64,000 bases of DNA from Bacillus sp. ISL-37 (GTDB lineage Bacteria; Bacillota; Bacilli; Bacillales; Cytobacillaceae): positions 145,160 through 209,159 of the forward strand of contig NZ_JAGGQL010000032.1 of NCBI RefSeq assembly GCF_018613315.1. Reading direction: 5' to 3'. Both the position numbers and the translations under genes were made by a program. Within the stretch, counting starts at the first letter, position 1; each line of letters opens with the position of its first letter. The notes beneath the pieces are model-generated. The model searched no databases. It saw only the letters and a list, made by a program, of their open reading frames with translations, and was not told where the DNA came from. Below, piece by piece: positions 43,047 to 50,833 of the stretch.

Positions 43047-43083
43047 CGTCTAAACCTCACTTTCAGAACGATTTCTACTTTTA

Positions 43084-43110
43084 TTATCGGCAATTATCTG
43101 GCGATATTTA
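43084..43110 (-). promoter_or_regulatory. Sigma-D promoter of flgM
   Basis: Minus-strand TAAA (43110-43107), 15 bases, GCCGATAA (43091-43084): near-perfect sigma-D consensus 38 bases before the flgM start. Confidence 0.9.
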
Positions 43111-43124
43111 ATGATTCTTTTCAC

Positions 43125-43526
43125 CTAATCTTGATGTGTGAAAAAAGTCGCGCGTTTTCCCATTTCTTTCTTCCGTTGTTCCTCATATTCCACCGTTTTC
43201 AAATCAGCTCTTAGACTGCTTGCACAAGCAGCGCAGATTCTGCCTTCACGAATGACACTTCCGCACTTATCACAAGGATAACCGAAATTAGGGAATTGAG
43301 TCAGCTGAAACCGGCCTGCCCTGATGAATTTTAAGATAAGGTCTTCCGGGACACCAGTCGCTTCCACGACTTGCAAGACAGTTGCTGCTCTGTTCTCACG
43401 CTTTCTCATGAACTTAGCTACCGTATCATACGCTGCTTCTTCCTCTTTCCAGCATTTTTCACATACATCACGAAATTTATTTTTCACATAGAGTGAATCG
43501 CATTTTGGGCAATTTTGAAGGTCCAA
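43125..43526 (-). CDS. yvyF: YvyF-like flagellar operon protein, zinc finger
   Basis: A 133-residue protein with paired cysteines CPKCDSLYVKNKFRDVCEKC at the N-terminus and CDKCGSVI...CAAC near residues 85-105, separated by a winged-helix-like segment (VVEATGVPEDLILKFIRAGR). Known as YvyF in Bacillus, between comFC and flgM; probably a regulator, function unproven. Confidence 0.88.
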   Translation of the reverse strand: MDLQNCPKCDSLYVKNKFRDVCEKCWKEEEAAYDTVAKFMRKRENRAATVLQVVEATGVPEDLILKFIRAGRFQLTQFPNFGYPCDKCGSVIREGRICAACASSLRADLKTVEYEEQRKKEMGKRATFFTHQD

Positions 43527-43554
43527 TGTCCTTCCTCCTTCAATTTTATCTCAT

Positions 43555-44265
43555 CTAGCGGGCCAAAGTGAATGAATACACCTTCGCCGCTCCGTTTTCT
43601 TTTAGTATTTTGGCCGCATGCCTCAGCGTTGAGCCTGTAGTATATATATCGTCAATCAGCAAAATAGTTTTACTGTTAAGGTTTTGGTCTGTATCAAATT
43701 TGAACACCTGCTGTAGATTTATTCTTTCTGAACGTGATTTTTTTGACTGTTTTTCGGTATGGACTCTGGAGAGCATGTTTGTTGGTTTAAAGCCGGCAGT
43801 GGTGATTAGCGCTTCTGCCTGGTTGAAGCCTCTTTCGTGGAGTCGTTCTTCACTGAGCGGAATGGGGACAATATAATCATATTGGAAAGATTGCAAAGCC
43901 TGACAGAGACCTTCTGCAAAAACCTCCGCAAGTACATAGTCCCCCCTGAACTTAAATTTCGCCATTACGTCTTTTGCAAAATCAGTATAACGATACAGTG
44001 CGCGGTTTTGGTTGAGACTCCCGCTCCAGTGCACGTCTTCCTCCCATCGCTTGCAATCGAAGCATAAATTCTCCACTCTATATTCCGCTTTCAAAAAGGC
44101 AAATGGCCTGCCGCAAATCTCGCATACTTCGCCTGTAATACGCTCAAAGTTTTCGTTGCATTCTCCGCAAATCTTTGGTTCTTTTTCTTCTTTGCCAAAA
44201 AGAGTATTCCAAGATAGAATAGCTTCAATCTCCTCATTGCATATCAGACAATGACTCCCTTTCAT
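43555..44265 (-). CDS. comFC: ComF-family phosphoribosyltransferase-like protein ComFC
   Basis: A 236-residue ComFC. An N-terminal zinc ribbon (CLICNEEI, CGECNENF, CEICGRPF) precedes a type I phosphoribosyltransferase fold with the PRPP motif TILLIDDIYTTGSTLRHA near residue 205. It supports DNA uptake with ComFA. Its start overlaps the comFA stop by ATGA. The comFB gene found between them in B. subtilis is absent here. Confidence 0.93.
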   Translation of the reverse strand: MKGSHCLICNEEIEAILSWNTLFGKEEKEPKICGECNENFERITGEVCEICGRPFAFLKAEYRVENLCFDCKRWEEDVHWSGSLNQNRALYRYTDFAKDVMAKFKFRGDYVLAEVFAEGLCQALQSFQYDYIVPIPLSEERLHERGFNQAEALITTAGFKPTNMLSRVHTEKQSKKSRSERINLQQVFKFDTDQNLNSKTILLIDDIYTTGSTLRHAAKILKENGAAKVYSFTLAR

Positions 44266-45743
44266 ACATCAATCAGCCCTTTCTTGACCCCTTCTTTGTT
44301 CATCATCATAATTTGACCGCGGGCACTGAGCATTGCTTCTGTTTTACCATAATGAAAGAATGTAACATTCCCCGTTGGATACACAGCACTTCTCCCTGCC
44401 CGGCCCGCAATCTGGACAAGAGCGCTCTCGGTAAAAATCCGGTCCTCTGAGCCGATGACAGCTACATCAATATTAGGGATGGTAACACCGCGTTCAAGAA
44501 TTGTTGTTGTAAGCAAGATGGGGATATCTTTGTTTCGGAACTTCATAACCTTTTCTTTCCTGTCAGGATCCTTAGCATGAACTGATTCAATGAGAGGATT
44601 CAACTGACGAAAGATAGGAAGGATTTTCTCCATGACGGTGATCTTCGGGGCAAAAATAAGGAGCTGTTTCCTGCTGGCTAATCTAGCTTCTACCCATTTC
44701 ATAATATTAGGAGGAAGTTTCCCCTTAGAAAGCTTCTTCTCCCAGTTCCCTGACCATTCAAATCTAGGCACAGGCAATGGGTGTCGATGGTATCGGGCAG
44801 GAATCGTGACAAAATCCCTTTTTCCTAACCGGCATTCATTTTGCCATTGTTTGTTTGGGGTGGCAGTTAAGTAAATCAAAGAGGAAGTGGGCTTTCTGGA
44901 TTGCTGCACAGCATATTGAAGAGTTTCATCAATGGAATACGGGAAGGCATCGACTTCATCGACAATCATAACATCAAACGCCATGTAAAAGCGGAGCAGC
45001 TGGTGCGTGGTAGCGATGGTAAGCTGGGCAAATTCGAGGCGGTCTTCGCTGCCACCATACAGAGCGGCAATTTTAATACCCAGAAACACTTTTTCAAAAC
45101 GAGGAGCCAGCTCAAGAACCACATCCGTCCTTGGCGTAGCCACGCAAATCCGCTTGCCTGTGGATAGAGCCCGTGCAATCCCTTCAAATAATACTTCCGT
45201 CTTACCAGCGCCGGCAACTGCCCAGACAAGGAGCTCCGATGAGTTTTCCACAGCTTCGGTAACTCGTCGGGAAGCAATCCTCTGTCCTGCTGATAATTCA
45301 CCTTCCCATTGAAGAGGTTCCACAATTCTATGGAACTCCGGCTCCGGTCCCGCCCAGCTGACAAGCAGCGTGCACTCACTCACTCTTCCCATCATCAAAC
45401 ACTTACGGCAATAGTACTCTACTTTTCCACAACGGGAACAGGGAAACTCCGCAAACCACGAAAGATCAGTTAGGCCACATCTTGTGCATGACAATCGATC
45501 TCGATTAATACCCTTTCGATAAAGTACATAGTCATGTTCATGGTGCTTCTTTATTTCCTCCATCGGAAAAGGCAATTCCTCAAGCAGCAGCTGTTTCCCA
45601 GTTAAGATTTTTTGCAGTTCAGGATTGTATTGGAAAGAACGATTTGTGGATAACAAGGGGAATTGGGGAGCCTCCATATTAGTGAATGCACATTCATCAA
45701 CAGCATTATTTGAGGTAGAGATTAAATTTTCTTCTTTCAACAA
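44262..45743 (-). CDS. comFA: Late competence DNA helicase ComFA
   Basis: A 493-residue DEAD/DEAH-type ATPase that drives inward transport of single-stranded DNA. An N-terminal four-Cys zinc region (CTRCGLTDLSWFAEFPCSRC) precedes Walker A AVAGAGKTE near residue 176, Walker B MIVDEVDAFP, motif III LTATP and motif VI QIAGRAGRS. The start is TTG at 45743 without a strong ribosome site, so it could be later. Three perfect DnaA boxes lie in and upstream of the 5-prime end. Confidence 0.93.
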   Translation of the reverse strand: MLKEENLISTSNNAVDECAFTNMEAPQFPLLSTNRSFQYNPELQKILTGKQLLLEELPFPMEEIKKHHEHDYVLYRKGINRDRLSCTRCGLTDLSWFAEFPCSRCGKVEYYCRKCLMMGRVSECTLLVSWAGPEPEFHRIVEPLQWEGELSAGQRIASRRVTEAVENSSELLVWAVAGAGKTEVLFEGIARALSTGKRICVATPRTDVVLELAPRFEKVFLGIKIAALYGGSEDRLEFAQLTIATTHQLLRFYMAFDVMIVDEVDAFPYSIDETLQYAVQQSRKPTSSLIYLTATPNKQWQNECRLGKRDFVTIPARYHRHPLPVPRFEWSGNWEKKLSKGKLPPNIMKWVEARLASRKQLLIFAPKITVMEKILPIFRQLNPLIESVHAKDPDRKEKVMKFRNKDIPILLTTTILERGVTIPNIDVAVIGSEDRIFTESALVQIAGRAGRSAVYPTGNVTFFHYGKTEAMLSARGQIMMMNKEGVKKGLIDV

Positions 45744-45937
45744 AGTTAATCACAGCCTTTTGTGGATTTTTATGTGGATAACTGTATTTTTCTGTGTATA
45801 GTGTGGGTTATTTTGTTGGTAAGTGTCAAATCGGGTTGATGTAAGCGGTTATCGTTGTGGGTAATTAGATGAGGTGTGTAAAAAACCTGTTAATAAGTGG
45901 AGCGTTTTGTTGATAACTACTGTTTTTATGTGGATAA
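45645..45937 (-). promoter_or_regulatory. DnaA-box cluster at the comFA start
   Basis: Perfect TTATCCACA boxes on the minus strand at 45653-45645 (inside comFA), 45781-45773 and 45937-45929, all in one orientation. Near matches are at 45856-45864, 45908-45916, 45802-45810 and 45761-45769. The two upstream boxes are each part of a repeated 15-mer, TTATCCACATAAAAA. The comFA promoter must also be here but was not resolved. Confidence 0.7.
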
Positions 45938-45947
45938 AGAAGAAAAA

Positions 45948-45973
45948 CACCAAATCCTCATACGGATCTGGCG
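45948..45973 (-). terminator. Terminator of degV
   Basis: Ten-pair stem CACCAAATCC with GGATCTGGCG, wobbles included, followed on the minus strand by TTTTTC. Confidence 0.75.
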
Positions 45974-46004
45974 CTTCATCTTTGTTGTAAGAACATTTCC
46001 GTAG

Positions 46005-46844
46005 TTATTTCTTATACCAGCCCATCCCCATCGAACCTTCTCCAAGATGGGTTCCGATGACCGGCCCGAAGTAGCTTAACATGAATTCAACATTTGGAAA
46101 CTGAGCTTCTAGCTCGCTTTTCCATTCAAGTGCTTCTGTTTCACGGTTGGCATGGATGACGACCGCCCGGTACTCACCGCCGCTGTTCGCATCTTCCGCA
46201 AGCAATTCGACGACACGATTCATCGCCTTTTTACGCGTACGGACCTTTTCATACGGAACAATCTTCTTGTCCTCAAAATGGAGCAAAGGCTTCACCTGCA
46301 ACAGGCTTCCAATCAACGCCTGGGCACTGGACAATCTTCCACCACGTTGTAGATGGCTTAAATCATCCACCATGAAGTAAGCACGGATGGACTTCTTCAC
46401 TTCATTCAAGCGCTCGATGATCTTCCCAGGCTCAACACCTTGCTCTGCCAGCTCTGCAGCTTCCAGAGCATAGAACCCCTGAACCATTGCGCTAATCTCG
46501 GAATCAAATGGATACACCTTTATACCCTCAACCATTTCGCCAGCGCTCACCGCACCCTGGTAGGTGCCGCTAATCCCACTGGATAAATGTATACTAATGA
46601 CAGAATCGTAATCCTTGGTCAATTTTTCAAAAAGCTCGATGAACTCGCCAATCGGAGGCATCGACGTTGTCGGAAGCTCTCGCTGCTTCACTTCTTCATA
46701 AAACTCTTCAGCGCTGATATCTATTTCTTCTCTATATGTCTCATGATCGAAAATCACGCTCAACGGAATCATGTGGATATTCCATTTCTCCCGCAACTCC
46801 TTCGGGATGTACGCAGTGCTATCCGTGATAACTGCCGTTTTCAT
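46005..46844 (-). CDS. degV: DegV family fatty-acid-binding protein
   Basis: A 279-residue DegV protein. The N-terminus MKTAVITDSTAYIPKELREK, TTSMPPIGEF and the HLSSGISGTYQ loop are family hallmarks of a fatty-acid-binding fold that presents acyl groups to fatty acid kinase. In B. subtilis degV neighbours degU, which supports the name here. Cytosolic, probably feeding phospholipid synthesis. Confidence 0.92.
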   Translation of the reverse strand: MKTAVITDSTAYIPKELREKWNIHMIPLSVIFDHETYREEIDISAEEFYEEVKQRELPTTSMPPIGEFIELFEKLTKDYDSVISIHLSSGISGTYQGAVSAGEMVEGIKVYPFDSEISAMVQGFYALEAAELAEQGVEPGKIIERLNEVKKSIRAYFMVDDLSHLQRGGRLSSAQALIGSLLQVKPLLHFEDKKIVPYEKVRTRKKAMNRVVELLAEDANSGGEYRAVVIHANRETEALEWKSELEAQFPNVEFMLSYFGPVIGTHLGEGSMGMGWYKK

Positions 46845-47071
46845 TATTATATTACCATCCTTATGTTTTTCTCTACAGTTTGTACAACCCCATTTTATAT
46901 GAACTTAATACAAATTGCATGTTTTCTTAAAAAGTATTTTGTAAAGGGTGTTCACATTCTAGTAGAGGCAAGAAATGGACGGCTTGATTTTAAGGAGTCG
47001 TAACGAAATTTACTGTTATTTATTTTTGTACTATGTTTTTTCAATTTTCAGTAAAGCGACAACTGGTAGTC
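46845..47071. other. Intergene upstream of degV
   Basis: AT-rich, no coding potential recognised and no convincing -35/-10 pair for degV. Confidence 0.3.
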
Positions 47072-47152
47072 CTACGCAGAGTAAAAACTAACTAAACCAA
47101 TCAGCACAAAAAGTAGCGTGAAAGAGATTATTGTTATAAGAGTGAGTTTCAT
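47072..47152 (-). CDS. Putative 26-residue membrane peptide
   Basis: ATG at 47152 encodes MKLTLITIISFTLLFVLIGL VSFYSA then stop, essentially one hydrophobic helix. The upstream sequence GATGTGG is only a weak ribosome site. Tiny single-pass proteins are common in Bacillus, but this one rests on hydrophobicity alone. Confidence 0.35.
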   Translation of the reverse strand: MKLTLITIISFTLLFVLIGLVSFYSA

Positions 47153-47218
47153 CCACATCGTCAAAATTTCACACCCCGATTCAAATTTTTTTTAATTCAA
47201 GCAATGTTATTACAATAG

Positions 47219-47275
47219 AAGAAAAACAATCAAAATTCCCATAACTCGCCGACAAGAATTTGAATTGTTTTTCTT
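47219..47275. repeat. 20-bp inverted repeat in the sda-degV intergene
   Basis: AAGAAAAACAAT (47219-47230) and ATTGTTTTTCTT (47264-47275) are perfect inverses, and pairing continues inward to 18 of 20 bases around a 17-base loop. On the minus strand it ends in TTTTTCTTC, so it may be a terminator or a small structured RNA. Confidence 0.5.
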
Positions 47276-47361
47276 AGAATTTACACTTCAGTTCGGGTTA
47301 AAGACTCCTCCTAATAAGAAAATTATAGTAAAAGCAGTCCTTACACTGGTTATAAAAGAAA

Positions 47362-47388
47362 AACGCTGGCAATCGATTGCGCAGCGTT
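47362..47388 (-). terminator. Terminator of the sda-like gene
   Basis: Stem AACGCTG with CAGCGTT, enclosing a further palindrome GCAATCGATTGC, followed on the minus strand by TTTTTCTTTT. It is seven bases past the sda stop. Confidence 0.75.
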
Positions 47389-47394
47389 ACAAAT

Positions 47395-47541
47395 TTAAGA
47401 GACATATGAATTCAACCTAACCCCAAGCCCTCTGGTATCTATTTCTTCTATTAGCATTTCAATAAAGTTTTCATCTAAATTCAACAAAGTAGCCTGTTGG
47501 TATGCTTCGATTAATTTTTCATCTGAGAGTTCCCAAAGCAA
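47395..47541 (-). CDS. sda: Sda-like sporulation checkpoint kinase inhibitor
   Basis: A 48-residue protein, LWELSDEKLIEAYQQATLLN then LDENFIEMLIEEIDTRGLG. It lines up with B. subtilis Sda (LSDELLIESYFKATEMNL, then RDFIELIENEI and RRSLG), a helical hairpin that blocks autophosphorylation of sporulation kinases when replication is perturbed. TTG at 47541 places the start just before the conserved region; GGGGTGG is about 11 bases upstream, and ATT or GTG starts up to 47556 are possible. It lies between degU and degV, not the usual sda neighbourhood, and has its own terminator. Confidence 0.78.
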   Translation of the reverse strand: MLWELSDEKLIEAYQQATLLNLDENFIEMLIEEIDTRGLGVRLNSYVS

Positions 47542-47672
47542 AGAAATTGTGACCACCCCTTCTGCATTTACTTTTCGTTTCCCTAATTATATCGGATATT
47601 ATTAAGTTTTTGTAAATGTATAGGAGATTTTCTGTCGTATTTTTCCAACAGTTTCTTACAGAAATCGACAAA

Positions 47673-47705
47673 AAACCACATCTGTCGATTCGACAAATGT
47701 GGTTT
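47673..47705 (-). terminator. Terminator of degU
   Basis: Nine-bp stem AAACCACAT with ATGTGGTTT plus inner GTCG/CGAC pairing, followed on the minus strand by TTTTTTG. Confidence 0.85.
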
Positions 47706-47712
47706 CTTGGAA

Positions 47713-48396
47713 TTATCTTACCTCTACCCAGCCGTTCTTGATCGCTACGACTACTGCCTGAGTACGGTCATTTACATTCATTTTTTGTAAAATGTTACTT
47801 ACGTGGTTTTTAACTGTCTTTTCGCTGATGAAAAGTGCTTCGCCAATACCCCTGTTGCTCTTGCCATCCGCAAGAAGCTGGAGGACTTCACATTCACGGC
47901 GTGTCAGCAGGTGAAGCGGACGGCGAATTTCAACCGGTGATATGTATTTATCTGATCCGCCTTCGTCAGCGGATAATCGACGGTATTCTTTTACCAGATT
48001 GTGCGTAACTCGTGGGTGTAAGTAAGATCCTCCATCTGCCACTACCTTGACTGCCTCAACCAGTGCATCAGCATCCATTTCTTTTAAAAGATAGCCTGTT
48101 GCTCCTGTTTTTAGGGCGTGCGTGACATAGTTTTCATCATCGTGGATGGATAGGATAATGACTTTAGATTCAGGATACTGTTCAATCAGTCCAGATGTTG
48201 CTTCCACACCATTCGTATTAGGCATATTGATATCCATAATGACTACGTCAGGCTGGTGCTGTTCAACTAGCGAAATAGCTTCACTTCCGTCGTCTCCTTC
48301 TGCAACCACTTCGAATGATGGTTCAAAATCAAGGATCCGTTTTACCCCTTCTCTGAAAAGTTGATGGTCGTCAATAATAACAATCTTTGTTGTCAT
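47713..48396 (-). CDS. degU: Response regulator DegU
   Basis: A 227-residue NarL/FixJ-type regulator. The receiver domain has the phospho-acceptor Asp in [10 protein letters not shown] near residue 56 and the conserved Lys in GYLLKEM; the C-terminal LuxR-type HTH is [20 protein letters not shown] and [19 protein letters not shown]. DegU controls secreted enzymes, motility, competence and biofilm formation, all represented by genes in this window. It is 60 bases downstream of degS. Confidence 0.96.
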   Translation of the reverse strand: MTTKIVIIDDHQLFREGVKRILDFEPSFEVVAEGDDGSEAISLVEQHQPDVVIMDINMPNTNGVEATSGLIEQYPESKVIILSIHDDENYVTHALKTGATGYLLKEMDADALVEAVKVVADGGSYLHPRVTHNLVKEYRRLSADEGGSDKYISPVEIRRPLHLLTRRECEVLQLLADGKSNRGIGEALFISEKTVKNHVSNILQKMNVNDRTQAVVVAIKNGWVEVR

Positions 48397-48456
48397 AACA
48401 TTCGCCTCCCTTACGGCCTCTATCTCTTTTTATCTATCTATCTATTTTTTATATTT

Positions 48457-49599
48457 CTATAAATTCATCGGAATTTGGATGATGACCAACGTTCCTGTGC
48501 CGATTTTTGAATGGATCGTCAGTTCACCTTCCAATAGTTCGACTCTTTCCCTGATTCCAAGAAGCCCAAAGGATTCTGGTTTGCTTTCATTAATATCGAA
48601 ACCTTTACCATCATCCTTAATTACAGCCATTATATGGTCACTCTTGATTTCAAGCTTCACCTGGACCGTTATGGCGTTCGCATGTTTCAGTGCATTCTGT
48701 ACCGACTCCTGGATGATCCGGAACAAGGCGACTTCATAATTTGATGGCAGTCTTCTGTCATCCCCAATATTAGTGAACTGGATTCTAGTAGTTCTATGAT
48801 ACTCTTCGATTGTTTGCAGATACTTTTTGAGGGTCGGGACTAGTCCGAGATCGTCAAGAGCCATTGGCCTCAAGTCATAAATGATTCTTCGGACCTCATA
48901 TAATGCAGAGCGAACCATCTTTTTCATGCTTCGGATTTCCTGGATGGCCTCCTCCGCACCTCGTTCTTTATAAACTCTTTCTATCAAATCGGAACGCATC
49001 ATGACGTTTGCCATCATCTGGGCCGGGCCATCGTGAATTTCACGGGAAAGCCTCTTACGTTCATCTTCCTGTGCTTCGATGATTTTCAGTCCGAAGTCCT
49101 GCTTCTGCTTTGCGGTTTCAAGCGCTTCGCCCATTTGGCGGATATCACTCATCATATAGTTCATAACGACTGAAATTTGTGAAATAAGGTGATCGGCGCG
49201 TTCAATCGTTTCATTTAACCCTACAAGTCTTCGCTCAAGGTCATCGCGTTTTTCACGCAGCTGCTTTTCCGATTGCCTGTTCATTGTCAGGTCCATCTGG
49301 AGCTTATGAGCCACTTCATATGCCTCGCGAACCTGAGCTTCGGAATAGTCCTTAAAATGCTTGCTTACTTCCGATAACCGTAGCCTCGCCCTCCTTACCT
49401 GGGCATCCAGCTTATCGCCATCATTGATGATTTGCGCGACCTTCCTCTTAATCTCTTTTAATTCGTCGGTGATAGACTCGTAATCCGTCCGGCACTGTTC
49501 ACCTATACGGAAGATTTCGTCTTTGCTGTCTCCAACGGTTTCGATCATTTTTTCTAAAATCAGATCGAGGGCTTTCGTGTCGAATTTTTTAATCGCCAT
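48457..49599 (-). CDS. degS: Sensor histidine kinase DegS
   Basis: A 380-residue cytoplasmic kinase. An N-terminal coiled coil (to about residue 180) precedes the HisKA_3 phospho-acceptor in SREIHDGPAQMMANV, then a HATPase domain with DDGKGFDINE and FGLLGIRERVELLEG. There is no membrane segment, as expected for DegS. ATG at 49599 follows GGGGGAG at six bases; the frame continues eight codons upstream. It phosphorylates DegU. Confidence 0.96.
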   Translation of the reverse strand: MAIKKFDTKALDLILEKMIETVGDSKDEIFRIGEQCRTDYESITDELKEIKRKVAQIINDGDKLDAQVRRARLRLSEVSKHFKDYSEAQVREAYEVAHKLQMDLTMNRQSEKQLREKRDDLERRLVGLNETIERADHLISQISVVMNYMMSDIRQMGEALETAKQKQDFGLKIIEAQEDERKRLSREIHDGPAQMMANVMMRSDLIERVYKERGAEEAIQEIRSMKKMVRSALYEVRRIIYDLRPMALDDLGLVPTLKKYLQTIEEYHRTTRIQFTNIGDDRRLPSNYEVALFRIIQESVQNALKHANAITVQVKLEIKSDHIMAVIKDDGKGFDINESKPESFGLLGIRERVELLEGELTIHSKIGTGTLVIIQIPMNL

Positions 49600-50008
49600 G
49601 TAAAACTCCCCCACGGGTGGCACTAAAGATATTTTAACTTGAAAACTAATTTGTTACTAATTTTCAACAAGAAAATCATGCCATTTTTGCTGAAAATCGA
49701 TACAAAGACATAGATTTGATTTTTCATTCTAAGTCTTATATCCTATTATTTTAGGAGTTAAACTCCAATTTTAAAATAAAAACATTTTTCCAAAAATAAA
49801 TTAGACCTTGTCAGACCACTAACTATTATAACATTCAAACACATTTACAGTATTAAAGTTATATTACAATCATAAGACACCATTGTCCCCCGATTGCCGT
49901 CAACTTATAATGAATTGTAGCACTAAGTACCTTTGTCGAACATAAAAACGATGTCGAAAGATTCAATAGATGAGGTTGGGAAATTTTTCGCTAGAGGGGG
50001 AGAAAGAA
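49600..50008. promoter_or_regulatory. Divergent degS-yvyE intergene with yvyE promoter
   Basis: On the plus strand TTGTCC (49883-49888), 17 bases, TATAAT (49906-49911) forms a reasonable sigma-A promoter for yvyE. The remaining AT-rich sequence must hold the degS promoter, which I could not define. Confidence 0.5.
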
Positions 50009-50644
50009 TTGCTGCCAAGTTACTATACAGTAAAAGGGTACGGAGAACATGAAATCGAGATTCAGAAATCAAGATTCATAGCATATATAGAAAGAGCAGA
50101 AACTGAGGAAGAAGCACAAGAATTCATCCAGAAAATTAAGAAGCAGAACTGGAATGCTACCCATAATTGCTCGGCCTATATTATTGGTGAGAACGACCAG
50201 ATCCAGAAGGCGAATGATGATGGAGAACCGAGCGGGACAGCTGGTGTACCAATTCTTGAGGTCCTGAAGAAGAAACAACTAAAGGATACCGTAGTTGTCA
50301 TTACCCGCTACTTTGGAGGCATTAAACTCGGAGCTGGCGGATTAATTCGGGCATATGGCAAAGCAACATCGGAGGGTCTGGCCGCAACAGGTATAGTAAA
50401 ACGAAAACTTATGAAGATCATGCATACAACAATTGACTATACTATGCTTGGTAAAGTGGAAAATGAGCTTAGGTCTTCTTTATTTAAATTGAAGGAAATT
50501 CACTATCTGGACAAAGTAAAAATTGAGACATATGTTGAAGAGGCTCAAACAGTCACCTTCCAAGAATGGATGACAGACCTGACGAGCGGACAGTCACATA
50601 TAGAAGAAGGACAAATAGTTTACCTTGAAGAATCAATAAACTAA
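50009..50644 (+). CDS. yvyE: YigZ/IMPACT family protein YvyE
   Basis: A 211-residue protein of the IMPACT/YigZ family. The N-terminal domain has FIAYIERAETEEEAQEFIQK and the signature RYFGGIKLGAGGLIRAYG; the C-terminal domain is EF-G-domain-V-like (about 140-205). Thought to act in translation or proteolysis-related control; precise role unknown. TTG at 50009, six bases after GAGGGGGAG, gives MLPSYYTVKGYG, the usual family start; the frame is open from 49970. Confidence 0.92.
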   Translation: MLPSYYTVKGYGEHEIEIQKSRFIAYIERAETEEEAQEFIQKIKKQNWNATHNCSAYIIGENDQIQKANDDGEPSGTAGVPILEVLKKKQLKDTVVVITRYFGGIKLGAGGLIRAYGKATSEGLAATGIVKRKLMKIMHTTIDYTMLGKVENELRSSLFKLKEIHYLDKVKIETYVEEAQTVTFQEWMTDLTSGQSHIEEGQIVYLEESIN

Positions 50645-50680
50645 CACACTCTCATAGTTCAATAGCACTAAACACTTTCA

Positions 50681-50708
50681 AAAGGATTCCAATCAGGAAT
50701 CCTTTTTT
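50681..50708 (+). terminator. Terminator of yvyE
   Basis: Ten-bp stem AAAGGATTCC with GGAATCCTTT, five-base loop, then a T run. Confidence 0.9.
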
Positions 50709-50833
50709 ACATCCCATTTCCAAATACCTATACATTTATATCTAAAACCCATTAAATCCCTTGTAAACACTGCCGATAATAAGTAGGTTAAAAGACTTAC
50801 TAAAAGGTAATTACTTCAAGGAGGTTTACACCA

